Below are positions 53,154 to 61,635 of a stretch of 64,000 nucleotides of DNA, piece by piece (within the stretch, counting starts at the first letter, position 1; the number at the start of each line of letters is the position of its first letter). The stretch spans positions 1,240,001 to 1,304,000 of the forward strand of contig NZ_CP053941.1 of NCBI RefSeq assembly GCF_013267195.1, in the 5' to 3' direction. The stretch comes from Halorubrum salinarum (lineage in GTDB: Archaea > Halobacteriota > Halobacteria > Halobacteriales > Haloferacaceae). A program made the position numbers and the translations under genes. Under the pieces are notes generated by a model that did no database searches, was not told where the DNA came from, and saw only the letters and a program-made list of their open reading frames with translations.

Positions 53154-53324
53154 TCACTCGTCGCCCACGAAGACGGTCGCGAGCCGGGCGCCGCAGTCCG
53201 GGCAGTCCAGCGTCTGCCACGTCTCGGGGTCGAGGTCGCCGAACGGTTCGGAGCGGCGGGCGTCCGCGGCGGCGACGCGCGCGCCGCACGTCTCGCAGTC
53301 GTAGGTGTCCTCGGAGTCGGCCAT
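53154..53324 (-). CDS. 56-aa zinc-ribbon protein
   Basis: Two CxxC pairs, YDCETCGARV and LDCPDCGARL, flank a short acidic loop (EPFGDLDPETWQT). The ATG at 53324 is the first giving a compact ribbon; an upstream in-frame start adds unconserved residues. Small zinc-finger proteins like this are common in haloarchaea; the function is unknown. Same strand as the gene at 52779. Confidence 0.7.
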   Translation of the reverse strand: MADSEDTYDCETCGARVAAADARRSEPFGDLDPETWQTLDCPDCGARLATVFVGDE

Positions 53325-53383
53325 CGTCGGGGGTACGGGCCGGTCGCCGAAACCGACTTCGCCGCGCGGCGCCACCTCCGCCC

Positions 53384-54103
53384 ATGAGCCGGTTCGCGGC
53401 GGTCGCGTTCGACCTCGACGACACGCTGTGCCGCCACGACCACGACGTGGACGCCCTCTACCGACGGGCGTTCGAGCGGGCGGGCGTCGAGCCGTTCGGG
53501 GAGCCGTCGGAGCTGTGGCCTCTCCTCGACGGGCCGCCGGACCCCGACGACCGGGTCGGGTACCTCGGCGCGGGGTTCGCGCGGCTGGCGGCCCAGCACG
53601 GCCGGGACGTGGACCCCGTCGCGCTCGCGGCGGCGTTCGAGGCGGTCGCGGACGAGTCGCGGGTGGCGTACCTCCCGGGCGCCGCCGACGCGCTGGCGGC
53701 CGCGGCGGCCGCGGGCCCCGTGGGCGTGCTCACGAACGGGCCCGAGGCGCGCCAGCGGGCGAAGGTGGAAGCGCTCGGGCTGGCCGACCGCGTCGACGCG
53801 ATCGTGTACGCCGGGGACCTCCCGCGCCGGAAGCCCCACGCGGAGCCGTTCGAGCGGCTGGCGGCGGCGCTGTCGGTCGACCGGCGAGAGATGCTGTACG
53901 TCGGGAACTCGCTGGCGTACGACGTCGCCGGCGCGCACAACGCCGGCCTCCGGTCCGCGTGGCTCCGGGGGGACCCCGACGACGCGGCGGCCCCGTACCG
54001 CCCGGACTACGTCGTCGACTCGCTGGACGAGGTGGCCGCGCTGCTGACGGCGGACGACAGGTCGGGAGACGAGGCGGCGACCCGGACGGAGGGAGACGGG
54101 TGA
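53384..54103 (+). CDS. HAD-superfamily hydrolase
   Basis: 239 aa. Motif I VAFDLDDTLCRHDHD with both catalytic aspartates (residues 9-13), motif II GVLTNGPEARQR, motif III lysine in GDLPRRKPHAEPF and motif IV YVGNSLAYDVAGAHNAGLRSAWL. Sugar- or nucleotide-phosphatase activity is likely; the exact substrate is unknown. Its stop overlaps the GTG of the next gene (GTGA), so they are co-translated. Confidence 0.9.
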   Translation: MSRFAAVAFDLDDTLCRHDHDVDALYRRAFERAGVEPFGEPSELWPLLDGPPDPDDRVGYLGAGFARLAAQHGRDVDPVALAAAFEAVADESRVAYLPGAADALAAAAAAGPVGVLTNGPEARQRAKVEALGLADRVDAIVYAGDLPRRKPHAEPFERLAAALSVDRREMLYVGNSLAYDVAGAHNAGLRSAWLRGDPDDAAAPYRPDYVVDSLDEVAALLTADDRSGDEAATRTEGDG

Positions 54104-55095
54104 GCGACGCCGTCCGGGAGCGAGCCCTCGCGGCGACGCGACCGGGAGCGACGCCCGTGAGCGTCGAGCCGTTGGGGCGAGGGAACCGCAAGCGGACGGA
54201 GGTGGTGCGGTTCGCGGCCGAGCCGCCGGTCGTCGTCCAGTGCTCGGCGGCGCCGGGGGCGACCAAGACCGAGGCGGCGCTGCTGGCGGCGATCGACGCG
54301 CAGACCGACGTGCCCGTCCCCCGACCGCTCGGCGACGGCGTCGTCGACGGCACCGGGTGGCTGGTCACGCCGCTGATCGAGGGGCGCGACCTCCACGAGG
54401 CGTTCGTCGACCTCGACCCGGCCGACCGGCGCGGGGTCGCGCGGGCCTTCGGTCGGTTCCTCGCGACGCTCCACGAGGCGTTCCGGTTCCGCGGATGCGG
54501 GGCGCTGACGGCCGACGAATCCCCGGCCGACGAAGCGACGGGAACGGAGTCGACCCCCGGGCGCGGCCCGTCGCTGTCCGTCGTCGACCCCGCGGACGCC
54601 GCGGAGTGGGTGCGGCGGTTCGGCGAGCGGCACGCGGCGCGGCTGCCGGCGGACTTCGACGACCTCCGGGAGCGGATCCGCGACGCGCTCCGGGGGCCGA
54701 TCGGGGCCGACGGCGCCCCGCGCCTCTTCCCGTGGGACTTCCGCCCCGGGAACGCCCTCGTCGCGGACGGCGCGGTGACGGCCGTCCTCGACTGGGAGGC
54801 GCCGCTCGCGGCCCCGCGGGGCGTGTCGGTCGCCAAGGCGGAACACCTCGTCGTCGACTGGTACGTGCCCGCGGGCGAGACCGGACCGCTCCGCCGGGCC
54901 TTCCGCGAGGGGTACGAGTCGGTCGCCCCGCTGCCGGCGGTCGAGCGCGCGCACCGCGCGGCCGCCGTCGCGAGCGCGGTCGTCGACGGCGGGGGCGCGG
55001 TGACGAACCCGCGGTACCCGCCGGTCGACCGCGACGCGGCCGTCGAGTTCCACCGCGCGGCGCTCCGTCGGGCGCTCGATGGGAGCGACGACTGA
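54100..55095 (+). CDS. aminoglycoside-phosphotransferase-family kinase
   Basis: 331 aa. APH fold: PVSVEPLGRGNRKRTEVVRF opening, VVVQCSAAPGATKTEAAL, then the catalytic region; the usual HGD is replaced by RLFPWDFRPGNALV (D-x-R-x-x-N) and the metal-binding DWE is kept in VTAVLDWEAPLAA. An acidic loop lies in the middle (ADESPADEATGTES). It probably phosphorylates a small metabolite rather than an antibiotic. GTG start in overlap with the HAD gene suggests a linked kinase/phosphatase pair. Confidence 0.82.
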   Translation: MSDAVRERALAATRPGATPVSVEPLGRGNRKRTEVVRFAAEPPVVVQCSAAPGATKTEAALLAAIDAQTDVPVPRPLGDGVVDGTGWLVTPLIEGRDLHEAFVDLDPADRRGVARAFGRFLATLHEAFRFRGCGALTADESPADEATGTESTPGRGPSLSVVDPADAAEWVRRFGERHAARLPADFDDLRERIRDALRGPIGADGAPRLFPWDFRPGNALVADGAVTAVLDWEAPLAAPRGVSVAKAEHLVVDWYVPAGETGPLRRAFREGYESVAPLPAVERAHRAAAVASAVVDGGGAVTNPRYPPVDRDAAVEFHRAALRRALDGSDD

Positions 55096-55157
55096 GCGGG
55101 GAAGGGAGGCGCGGCCGTCGGGGCGGAGAGACGAAGGCAGGCCGAGAGGGCGGGGAG

Positions 55158-55721
55158 TCAGTACAGCGCCGTCGCCGCGAGGATCCCCGCGGTCTGCCCG
55201 AGGCCGACGAGCGCGATGCCCGCGACGACGCCCGCCGGAGTGCCCGCGAGGGCGGCGACGGCGGCGCCCGCGACCGAACAGGCGGCGGCGACGCCGTGGA
55301 CCGCCGACCGCCGGCCGTCCGGGTCGCGCAGGGCCGTGTAGCCGAACGCGGGCGCCGGCAGCAGCATCCAGCCGTAGAAGGCGACGGCGAGGAGCGCGTC
55401 GGCCGGCACCGCGGCCGCGAGCGTCGGCGCGGCGCCGTCGCGGGCGAGGAACCCGGCGACGCCCGCGACCGTGACCGGCGTGCCGGCGAGGATCACGAGC
55501 TTCCACGCGCGGAGGACCCCCGCCGCCATGTCGCGCCACGAGGCGGCGACGAAGGCGACGAGCAGGACGCTCATGATGACGTGCGCGACGAACAGCGCGT
55601 GCGCGGAGACGAGGCCGACGACCGCCCCCGCGGCGACCCCCCACGCCGCCGGGACCAGCAGGGCGGGGCCGTTCTCGCGGAGGAGCAGGCCGGGGCCGTC
55701 CGCTCGGTGCGCGTGAGACAC
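55158..55721 (-). CDS. multi-pass membrane protein, unknown
   Basis: 187 aa from the GTG at 55721, with about five hydrophobic segments (GPALLVPAAWGVAAGAVVGLV, ALFVAHVIMSVLLVAFVAA, and others). A His-rich start VSHAHRADG. GTG 55721 is chosen because CGTTTATG at 55745-55752 is centred about 27 nt upstream and would give a leaderless mRNA; the ATG at 55748 lies inside that block. No family recognised. Confidence 0.65.
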   Translation of the reverse strand: MSHAHRADGPGLLLRENGPALLVPAAWGVAAGAVVGLVSAHALFVAHVIMSVLLVAFVAASWRDMAAGVLRAWKLVILAGTPVTVAGVAGFLARDGAAPTLAAAVPADALLAVAFYGWMLLPAPAFGYTALRDPDGRRSAVHGVAAACSVAGAAVAALAGTPAGVVAGIALVGLGQTAGILAATALY

Positions 55722-55933
55722 ACGCGGCGCTTTCGCGGCCGGACGCATAAACGTCCGCGTCGGAGGGGCCGTCGGAGAACTCGACGGATCGACCGGCGTC
55801 GGAGCGAGAATCCGTCGTGCGGTCAAGATACGCCCCGGAAAGTGGGGCTTTTCGAAAACGAACGTTCAGCGAGCGTCGTGGTAACTGTACACTCGAAATT
55901 CTTATCCCGTGGCGGGGCCTCTCTATATTCGCA

Positions 55934-56128
55934 ATGGCGACCGGAAAGGTTGATTTCTTCAACGACACTGGCGGCTACGGATTTATTGAGACTGACGACG
56001 CGGACGACGACGTGTTCTTCCACATGGAAGACGTCGGCGGCCCGGACCTCGAAGAGGGCCAGGAGCTCGAGTTCGACATCGAGTCCTCCGAGAAGGGCCC
56101 CCGCGCGACCAACGTCGTTCGGCAGTAA
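55934..56128 (+). CDS. cspA: cold-shock domain protein
   Basis: 64 aa, a single CSD. RNP1-like TGGYGFIETDD and RNP2-like DDDVFFHMEDV are present, and acidic residues replace the basic ones of bacterial forms, as in halophiles. It binds single-stranded RNA or DNA and acts as an RNA chaperone. An ATTCTTATCCC promoter block lies about 31 nt upstream. Confidence 0.95.
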   Translation: MATGKVDFFNDTGGYGFIETDDADDDVFFHMEDVGGPDLEEGQELEFDIESSEKGPRATNVVRQ

Positions 56129-56314
56129 GCCGATCCGAAGGGTGGGTCGGTCCGGCTGACGCCGAACGCGACTCTGACACACGGTACCAAACGTTTTCGT
56201 CCGCGTCGCGGGCTCACGTCCGCCGCGGCCGTATTTTAGCCTCCACCAGCGCGCCGCTCGTCGCGCTCGCCGTCGAAACCGCGAAAACGGTCCGTGAGAG
56301 CGGCGCGTCCGCGC

Positions 56315-56629
56315 TCAGATGTGCTGTCCGAAGAGCCCGCGGCCCTTCGTCACGGTCACGTCGCCCTCGACTTTCGTCTGACAGGCGAGGCGGACATCGT
56401 GGTTCGGGTGGTGCGGCGGGAGCCAGAGGCGGGCGCGCTCCTTCTTGCTCGGCTCGCTGACCTCCCCCTCGACCTGGACCGCGCAGGAGCCGCACGACCC
56501 GGCGCCGCGGCAGTTGAGCTGTTCCATCTTGCCGTTGTAGACGGAGAGACCGGCCTCTTTGAGTACGTCGCGGAGGTTGGCGCCCTCCTCGCATTCGATT
56601 TCCTCGCCCTTGTAGGATACAGTAGGCAT
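56315..56629 (-). CDS. 2Fe-2S ferredoxin
   Basis: 104 aa. Cluster ligands CRGAGSCGSC (C-x5-C-x2-C) and the later LACQT cysteine. It starts MPTVSYKGEEIECEEGANLRDVLKEAG, a beta-grasp opening. Shorter than the ~128-residue main haloarchaeal ferredoxin and without its acidic insertion, so it is a separate electron carrier. Partner unknown; no oxidoreductase adjacent. Confidence 0.9.
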   Translation of the reverse strand: MPTVSYKGEEIECEEGANLRDVLKEAGLSVYNGKMEQLNCRGAGSCGSCAVQVEGEVSEPSKKERARLWLPPHHPNHDVRLACQTKVEGDVTVTKGRGLFGQHI

Positions 56630-56789
56630 GTCGACGGAGGGTACGCGAGCGATCCACAAAGAGTCTGTGTCCGCGGGCCGCGACGCCGGACTCAGGGACC
56701 GGGGCCGCGTAGTCCCGCGATACCGGTCGTGTGCCGAGCGTCGGACGCCGACGGGGCGTTTTTTACCCTCGGCACCGCAGGGTGGCACA

Positions 56790-57857
56790 ATGGGACTCAG
56801 GTGTCTGCTCGGACACGACTTCGGCGAACCCGAACTCCGGCGCGAGCGCGAGGAGGAGGGCGACGAGGTCGTCACGACCGTCAAGGAGGTGAAGACCTGC
56901 GCTCGCTGCGGCGAGACGCAGATCGTCAGCGAAAACACCGAGGTGACGACGATGGAGCAACTGGCGGACGAGGCCGCCGCGAACGCGGACGCCGGGAGCG
57001 ACGCGGGCGCGACCGCGACGGCGGCGAGCGGCCCCGCGCCGGACGCCGACGACGGGGCGGCGCCGGGGACCGTCGACGGGGACGACGCCGCGGCCGGCGC
57101 CGAGGGGCTGACGCTCGACGAGGAGCCCGGCGCCGGGAGCGACGACGCGGTGATCATCGACGACGGCGCGGCGGGCGACGAGGGGGCCGAGGCGCCGCCG
57201 CGGGGCGAGGACGGCCCGGCCGATCCGAGCGCCGCGGGCGCATCGGACGCGGCGGCGGAGTCGGATCCGGCGGACGAGGACGCGGAGCTGTTGGACGCCG
57301 GCGGGGAGTCGGCGGCCGCGTCCTCGCCCGCGGCCGACGCCGAACCGGACGGCCGGCCGACCGACGAGGCGGACGCCGAGAGCGACGACGGCGTGATCCT
57401 CGACGAGGAGGCGGCGGACGCCGACGACAGGGAGCGGGGCGCGTGGCCGTCCGTCGACGAGGCGGACGCCGAGGCGGGCGAGTCGACCGCCTGGCCCGAC
57501 CACGGCGGCGAGGACGAGGGGTTCAGCGCGGAGGTCGGCGAGGGCGGCGACGCCGGGGTGGAGTTCGGCGGCGGGCTCACCCCGGAGGCCGCGGACCAGC
57601 CCGAAGACGGGGAGCAGACGGAGTACGTCGAGGCCCCGGACGACGGCGAGGCCGTCTCGTTCGACGCCGGCGACGCGGGAGAGACGGGCATCACGCGCGG
57701 CGAGAGCCCGGACCTAGAGACGATGGGGGACGACGAGCCGACGGAGTACTACTGCCCCGAGTGCGGGATGGTCCGGGCCGCCGACGGGAGTTCGATGCGC
57801 GCGGGCGACATCTGCCCGGAGTGCAAGCGCGGGTACGTCGACGAGCGGCCGCGGTAG
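56790..57857 (+). CDS. two-zinc-ribbon acidic protein (DUF7093-like)
   Basis: 355 aa. The N-terminus MGLRCLLGHDFGEPELRREREEEGDEVVTT leads to a CARCGETQIVSEN half-ribbon with an earlier cysteine. A disordered Asp/Glu/Ala/Gly linker of about 250 residues follows, then a C-terminal ribbon YYCPECGMVRAADGSSMRAGDICPECKRGYV. The gene is found in many haloarchaea with variable linker. GTTTTTTACCC is centred 27 nt upstream. Function unknown. Confidence 0.8.
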   Translation: MGLRCLLGHDFGEPELRREREEEGDEVVTTVKEVKTCARCGETQIVSENTEVTTMEQLADEAAANADAGSDAGATATAASGPAPDADDGAAPGTVDGDDAAAGAEGLTLDEEPGAGSDDAVIIDDGAAGDEGAEAPPRGEDGPADPSAAGASDAAAESDPADEDAELLDAGGESAAASSPAADAEPDGRPTDEADAESDDGVILDEEAADADDRERGAWPSVDEADAEAGESTAWPDHGGEDEGFSAEVGEGGDAGVEFGGGLTPEAADQPEDGEQTEYVEAPDDGEAVSFDAGDAGETGITRGESPDLETMGDDEPTEYYCPECGMVRAADGSSMRAGDICPECKRGYVDERPR

Positions 57858-57947
57858 CCGAGCGTTAAAAGGCGCCGCGTTGCCGGTCGAACCGGCCGAG
57901 CGGCCGTGACGAAACTGGTTTACGCCGGCCTGTCGAACGGTCGCGGC

Positions 57948-58331
57948 ATGAAGGAGTACAAGATGCGACGCGGCGAGCATCTGGACGACCGCATGCCGGA
58001 CCTGAAGGGCTCGATCGAGGAGTACTTCGGCGAGGTCACGGGCACCGAGGAGTGGGAGGGCCACGAGCTGTACGTCGTCTCGGACCCCGACAACCCCGTC
58101 TTCGACCGGATCGTCGCGGGCGCCGCCGAGTACGGGAGCAAGAAGGACAAGCTGGCGGTCCACTTCGAGGAGCGGCCCGCCGAGGACGTCATCGCCGAGG
58201 GCAACGCCGACGCCGCCGCCGACGCCGTCGACGCGAAAAACGAGTTCCTCCTGGAGGCGACCGGCCGCGACGCGAAGTCCCGCCGCGACTCGCTGAAGCG
58301 CGAAGTCGAGGACGACGCCCCCGACTACTGA
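57948..58331 (+). CDS. DUF5611 family protein
   Basis: 127 aa. MKEYKMRRGEHLDDRMPDLKGSIEEYFGEV is the family opening; DPDNPVFDRIVAGAAEYGSKKDKLAVHFEERPAEDV follows, then a charged tail. The ATG at 57948 is chosen because a GGTTTACG block is 27 nt upstream and the family sequence starts here; a GTG 42 nt earlier is in frame. Conserved in haloarchaea, function unknown. Confidence 0.82.
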   Translation: MKEYKMRRGEHLDDRMPDLKGSIEEYFGEVTGTEEWEGHELYVVSDPDNPVFDRIVAGAAEYGSKKDKLAVHFEERPAEDVIAEGNADAAADAVDAKNEFLLEATGRDAKSRRDSLKREVEDDAPDY

Positions 58332-58514
58332 CCGGACCCCGCCGCCGTTTCTCGTCGACGCCCCGCTCCGAGAGCCGACGGCTTCGCGTTCGGTCGACCG
58401 TCGGAGACCGGCGGCGCGCGCCGGGGAGAGTGTCAGGATCGATCGATTAAATGTTTATTCAGATTTGAGTTAAAACTCCGCCAATCTTAACTCGGTCGGG
58501 GACGAAAGGCCTGT

Positions 58515-58973
58515 ATGAGCATCGAGACGGTCGTGCTGGCGGTCGGGAGCGCAGACGAGAAACGGACCGAGCGGCTCGCGAACGAGCTCATCGCGCTCGC
58601 GGGGCCGGCGGACGCCGAGGTCGTGTTGACCCACGTGTTCGACGAGGAGGAGTTCGACGAGACGCGCGCGAGGCTCGGCTTCGACGCGGACGCGGAGAAC
58701 GCGACGCCCGACGCGGTCGCGGGGCGACACAGGACCACCCGGGAGCTCTCGAACCTCCTCTCGGCGGCCGGCGTGCGACACTCGATCCGCGGCGCGGTCG
58801 GCGACCTCGCGACCGAGGTCGTCGAGACCGCAGAGGGGGTCGAGGCCGACCGCGTCGTCGTCGGCGGGCGCCGACGCTCGCCGACCGGGAAGGCCGTCTT
58901 CGGCAGCGCGGCCCAGGAGGTCATGCTCTCGGCCCCGTGTCCGGTGACGTTCGTCCGCGAGACCGCCTCGTAA
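58515..58973 (+). CDS. universal stress protein (UspA family)
   Basis: 152 aa. Single Usp domain: VVLAVGSADEKRTERLANELIALA start and the ATP-loop VVGGRRRSPTGKAVFGSAAQEVMLSAPCPVTFV (G-2x-G-9x-G-S/T pattern). Nucleotide-binding stress protein of the cytoplasm. The A/T-rich gap before it has an ATCTTAACTC block 27 nt upstream. Confidence 0.92.
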   Translation: MSIETVVLAVGSADEKRTERLANELIALAGPADAEVVLTHVFDEEEFDETRARLGFDADAENATPDAVAGRHRTTRELSNLLSAAGVRHSIRGAVGDLATEVVETAEGVEADRVVVGGRRRSPTGKAVFGSAAQEVMLSAPCPVTFVRETAS

Positions 58974-59060
58974 CGCGGCGTCGCGGGGGCGGTCGTCGGT
59001 ACCCCCGGTCGACCGCCCGAAGCGTCCCTGTTAAGTGAGACGGGGTCGCGGTTACACCCG

Positions 59061-60038
59061 ATGTACTACGTGGGCGTCGATCTCGGGGCGACGAACGTCC
59101 GAGCGGTCGTCGGCGACGAGACCGCGGCCGTCCTCGGCGCCGCGTCGCGAGGCACCCCGCGGGGACCGAACGGCATCGCCGTCACGGAGGCCGTCCTGGA
59201 GGTGGTCCGCGGAGCCTGTACCGACGCGGGGATCGCGCCGAGCGAGGCGGTCGCGGCGGGGATCGGCTCGATCGGCCCGCTCGACCTGGCCGAGGGGGTC
59301 GTCCAGGGGCCCGCGAACCTCCCGGACACCGTCGAGCGCATCCCCCTCGTCGGCCCCGTGGGCCGGCTGCTCGACACCGACGAGGTGTACCTCCACAACG
59401 ACACCATCGCGGGCGTCATCGGCGAGCGGTTCCACTCCGAGCGCAACCCCGACGACATGGTGTATCTCACCATCTCCTCGGGGATCGGCGCCGGGGTGGC
59501 CGTCGACGGCAACGTGCTCTCCGGGTGGGACGGCAACGCCGGCGAGGTCGGCCACATGACCGTCGACCCGCACGGGTTCATGACCTGCGGCTGCGGGCTC
59601 GACGGCCACTGGGAGGGGTACTGCTCGGGGAACAACATCCCGAACTACGCCCGGGAGCTGTACGAGGAGGACCCGATCGAGACGAGCCTCCCGATCGAGG
59701 ACCCGGACTTCTCCGCGGTCGACGTGTTCGAGGCCGCGGGCGAGGACACCTTCGCCGACCACGTGATCGACCAGGTCGCCCACTGGAACGCCATGGGGAT
59801 CGCCAACGTCATCCACGCGTACGCCCCGCTCGTCGTGAGCGTCGGCGGCGCGGTCGCGCTCAACAACCCCGACCGCGTCCTCGACCCCATCCGCGAGAAG
59901 CTCCCGGAGATGGTGTTCATCAACGTCCCGGAGGTCCGGCTCACCGACCTCGGCGACGACGTCGTGGTGAAGGGGGCGCTCGCGAGCGCCCTGACGGACG
60001 GCACCGGCGACCGCTCTCGCGTCGAGACGCCGCCCTGA
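59061..60038 (+). CDS. ROK-family glucokinase
   Basis: 325 aa. Phosphate-1 loop VGVDLGATNVRAVVGD, sugar-site HNDTIAGVIGE, then GIGAGVAVDGNVLSGWDGNAGEVGHMTVDP, whose E-x-G-H plus the CGCGLDGHWE zinc-type motif define ROK kinases; C-terminal VVSVGGAVALNN. In haloarchaea this group makes glucose 6-phosphate, the substrate of Azf. Substrate specificity not proven. CTGTTAAGTG block 28 nt upstream. Confidence 0.88.
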   Translation: MYYVGVDLGATNVRAVVGDETAAVLGAASRGTPRGPNGIAVTEAVLEVVRGACTDAGIAPSEAVAAGIGSIGPLDLAEGVVQGPANLPDTVERIPLVGPVGRLLDTDEVYLHNDTIAGVIGERFHSERNPDDMVYLTISSGIGAGVAVDGNVLSGWDGNAGEVGHMTVDPHGFMTCGCGLDGHWEGYCSGNNIPNYARELYEEDPIETSLPIEDPDFSAVDVFEAAGEDTFADHVIDQVAHWNAMGIANVIHAYAPLVVSVGGAVALNNPDRVLDPIREKLPEMVFINVPEVRLTDLGDDVVVKGALASALTDGTGDRSRVETPP

Positions 60039-60065
60039 CGGCGGCGAGCAGTTCGGACCGGGGGG

Positions 60066-61076
60066 CTACTGCTCGAACTCGTCGAGCTCCGGCGCCACGT
60101 CCTCGCCCACCGCGTCGCGCGTGTCGAGGTACGCGTCGCGGTACCGCCAGATCTTCCGGAGGAGGACGTACCCGAAGGTGCTCTGGAACACGAGGACGAA
60201 GCCGAACAGCGCGACGACCTGCGGGAGGCCGAGCAGCCCGGAGGCGACGCCGGTGACTGGGCCGACGAGCGTGTTGTACAGCGCGTGGATCGCCGCCGCG
60301 AGGACGAGCCCCTTGACGATGATCGGGCCGCGGTTCTCGGGGTTGAACTTCGCGAGCCCGAGGTAGTAGCCCGCGAACGCCGAGTAGACGACGTGACCCG
60401 GGCCCGCGAGCGCCCGGAGCGCGGCGATGCCGTCGCCCGCGCCGAGCGTCGCGATGCCCACCGACAGCTCCGCCATGTCGACGTTCTGGGCGATGTAGAC
60501 GAAGTTCTCGATGACGACGAAGCCGAGGCCCGCGAGGGCGCCGTAGACGGCCCCGTCGATGACGGCGTCGAAGCGCTCGTCAGTGTAGGCGTACAGCCGC
60601 ACCGCGAGCAGCTTCACCGTCTCCTCTATCGGGCCGACGACGACGAAGAAGAACACGACGAGCCCGGGGAAGCCGAACGGCCGGAAGTACGGCTGGAGCA
60701 CGCTGTTCAGTATCGCCGCGAAGGTGGCGGTGAGGATGGAAAGCAGGAACGTCGCGACGAGCAGCGACAGCGGCTCGGCGGTCGTCACGTCGGACCGGTA
60801 CACGTACGCGGCCAGGCCGAGGGCCGGGACGGCGGAGAGCCCGAGGAGGATGGCGATGGCCGGATCGAAGATGAGCCCCAGCCCGAACGAGCCGAGGATC
60901 GCCAGCAGTCCGACGAAGGCGACGAAGACGACCCCGGCCTTCGCCGACCGCGTCAGCAGCCAGTACAGGGCGACCGACAGCCCGTCGAGGGAGGTCCGCT
61001 CCTCCCACGTCGCGACGTCGTAGAGGTCGCGGTCGTCGTCGGCCCGGGACGCGATCGGGTCCTCCTCGGATGGCAT
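60066..61076 (-). CDS. prsW: PrsW-family intramembrane protease
   Basis: 336 aa with about eight membrane helices. The active-site pattern PIEETVKLLAV (E-E-x-x-K), FVVIENFVY and the later HALYNTLVG histidine match PrsW, a glutamyl-type membrane protease that cleaves anti-sigma factors in Bacillus. Archaeal targets are unknown. A CGATTAAGTC block is centred 28 nt upstream of the ATG. Convergent with the glucokinase gene. Confidence 0.88.
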   Translation of the reverse strand: MPSEEDPIASRADDDRDLYDVATWEERTSLDGLSVALYWLLTRSAKAGVVFVAFVGLLAILGSFGLGLIFDPAIAILLGLSAVPALGLAAYVYRSDVTTAEPLSLLVATFLLSILTATFAAILNSVLQPYFRPFGFPGLVVFFFVVVGPIEETVKLLAVRLYAYTDERFDAVIDGAVYGALAGLGFVVIENFVYIAQNVDMAELSVGIATLGAGDGIAALRALAGPGHVVYSAFAGYYLGLAKFNPENRGPIIVKGLVLAAAIHALYNTLVGPVTGVASGLLGLPQVVALFGFVLVFQSTFGYVLLRKIWRYRDAYLDTRDAVGEDVAPELDEFEQ

Positions 61077-61240
61077 GCGAGCGGATTACCCCCGCGGTGA
61101 CTTAATCGTCGGTGTCGGCGGAAGACTCGCGGAGAGCCGAACGCGGCGCCGGCCCGGACCGCGCGGCGGCGGTCCCTCGGAGCGGTCGACGGAGCGGACG
61201 CGGCCGACAGGATTGAAACGACGGCGCCCGAAGGCGGAGT

Positions 61241-61633
61241 ATGCACTTCGATCCTCGGGTCCAGCGCGCCCTCCGCGAGGCCGGGCTGGACGCGGACGCC
61301 GTCGCGGACGCCTCGGACCGCGTCGCCGAACTCGTCGCGCGGGACGCCGACCGCCTCCGGTCGTTCTTCGGCGCGGAGGGCCCCTACTACTCGGACATGG
61401 AGATGGCCCACAGCGCGGACGCGATCCAGGAGCACACGACCGCCGAGGTCGACCTGTTCACTCACGGGAGCGACCTCCGCGGCTACCTCTCGCTCGACGG
61501 CTGGGGCGTTCCGGTCGAGGACGGGCGGGTCCTCCGGGAGGACGACGGCGGCGAGTCGGTCGTCGTCGAGCTCTCGCTCGGCGACACGGTGAACGACCGG
61601 GTGCGGTTCGCGCGCGAGCGCGAGGAGCTGTGA
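61241..61633 (+). CDS. conserved haloarchaeal protein (DUF7532-like)
   Basis: 130 aa. MHFDPRVQRALREAGLDADAVADASDRVAELVARDADRLRSFF start is helical; AEGPYYSDMEMAHSADAIQEHTTAEVDLFTHGSDLRGYLSLDGWGVPVEDG follows. No motif for enzymatic activity. It is followed after two bases by fau-1, so it may share its transcript. GATTGAAAC block 27 nt upstream. Function unknown. Confidence 0.75.
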   Translation: MHFDPRVQRALREAGLDADAVADASDRVAELVARDADRLRSFFGAEGPYYSDMEMAHSADAIQEHTTAEVDLFTHGSDLRGYLSLDGWGVPVEDGRVLREDDGGESVVVELSLGDTVNDRVRFAREREEL

Positions 61634-61635
61634 CG

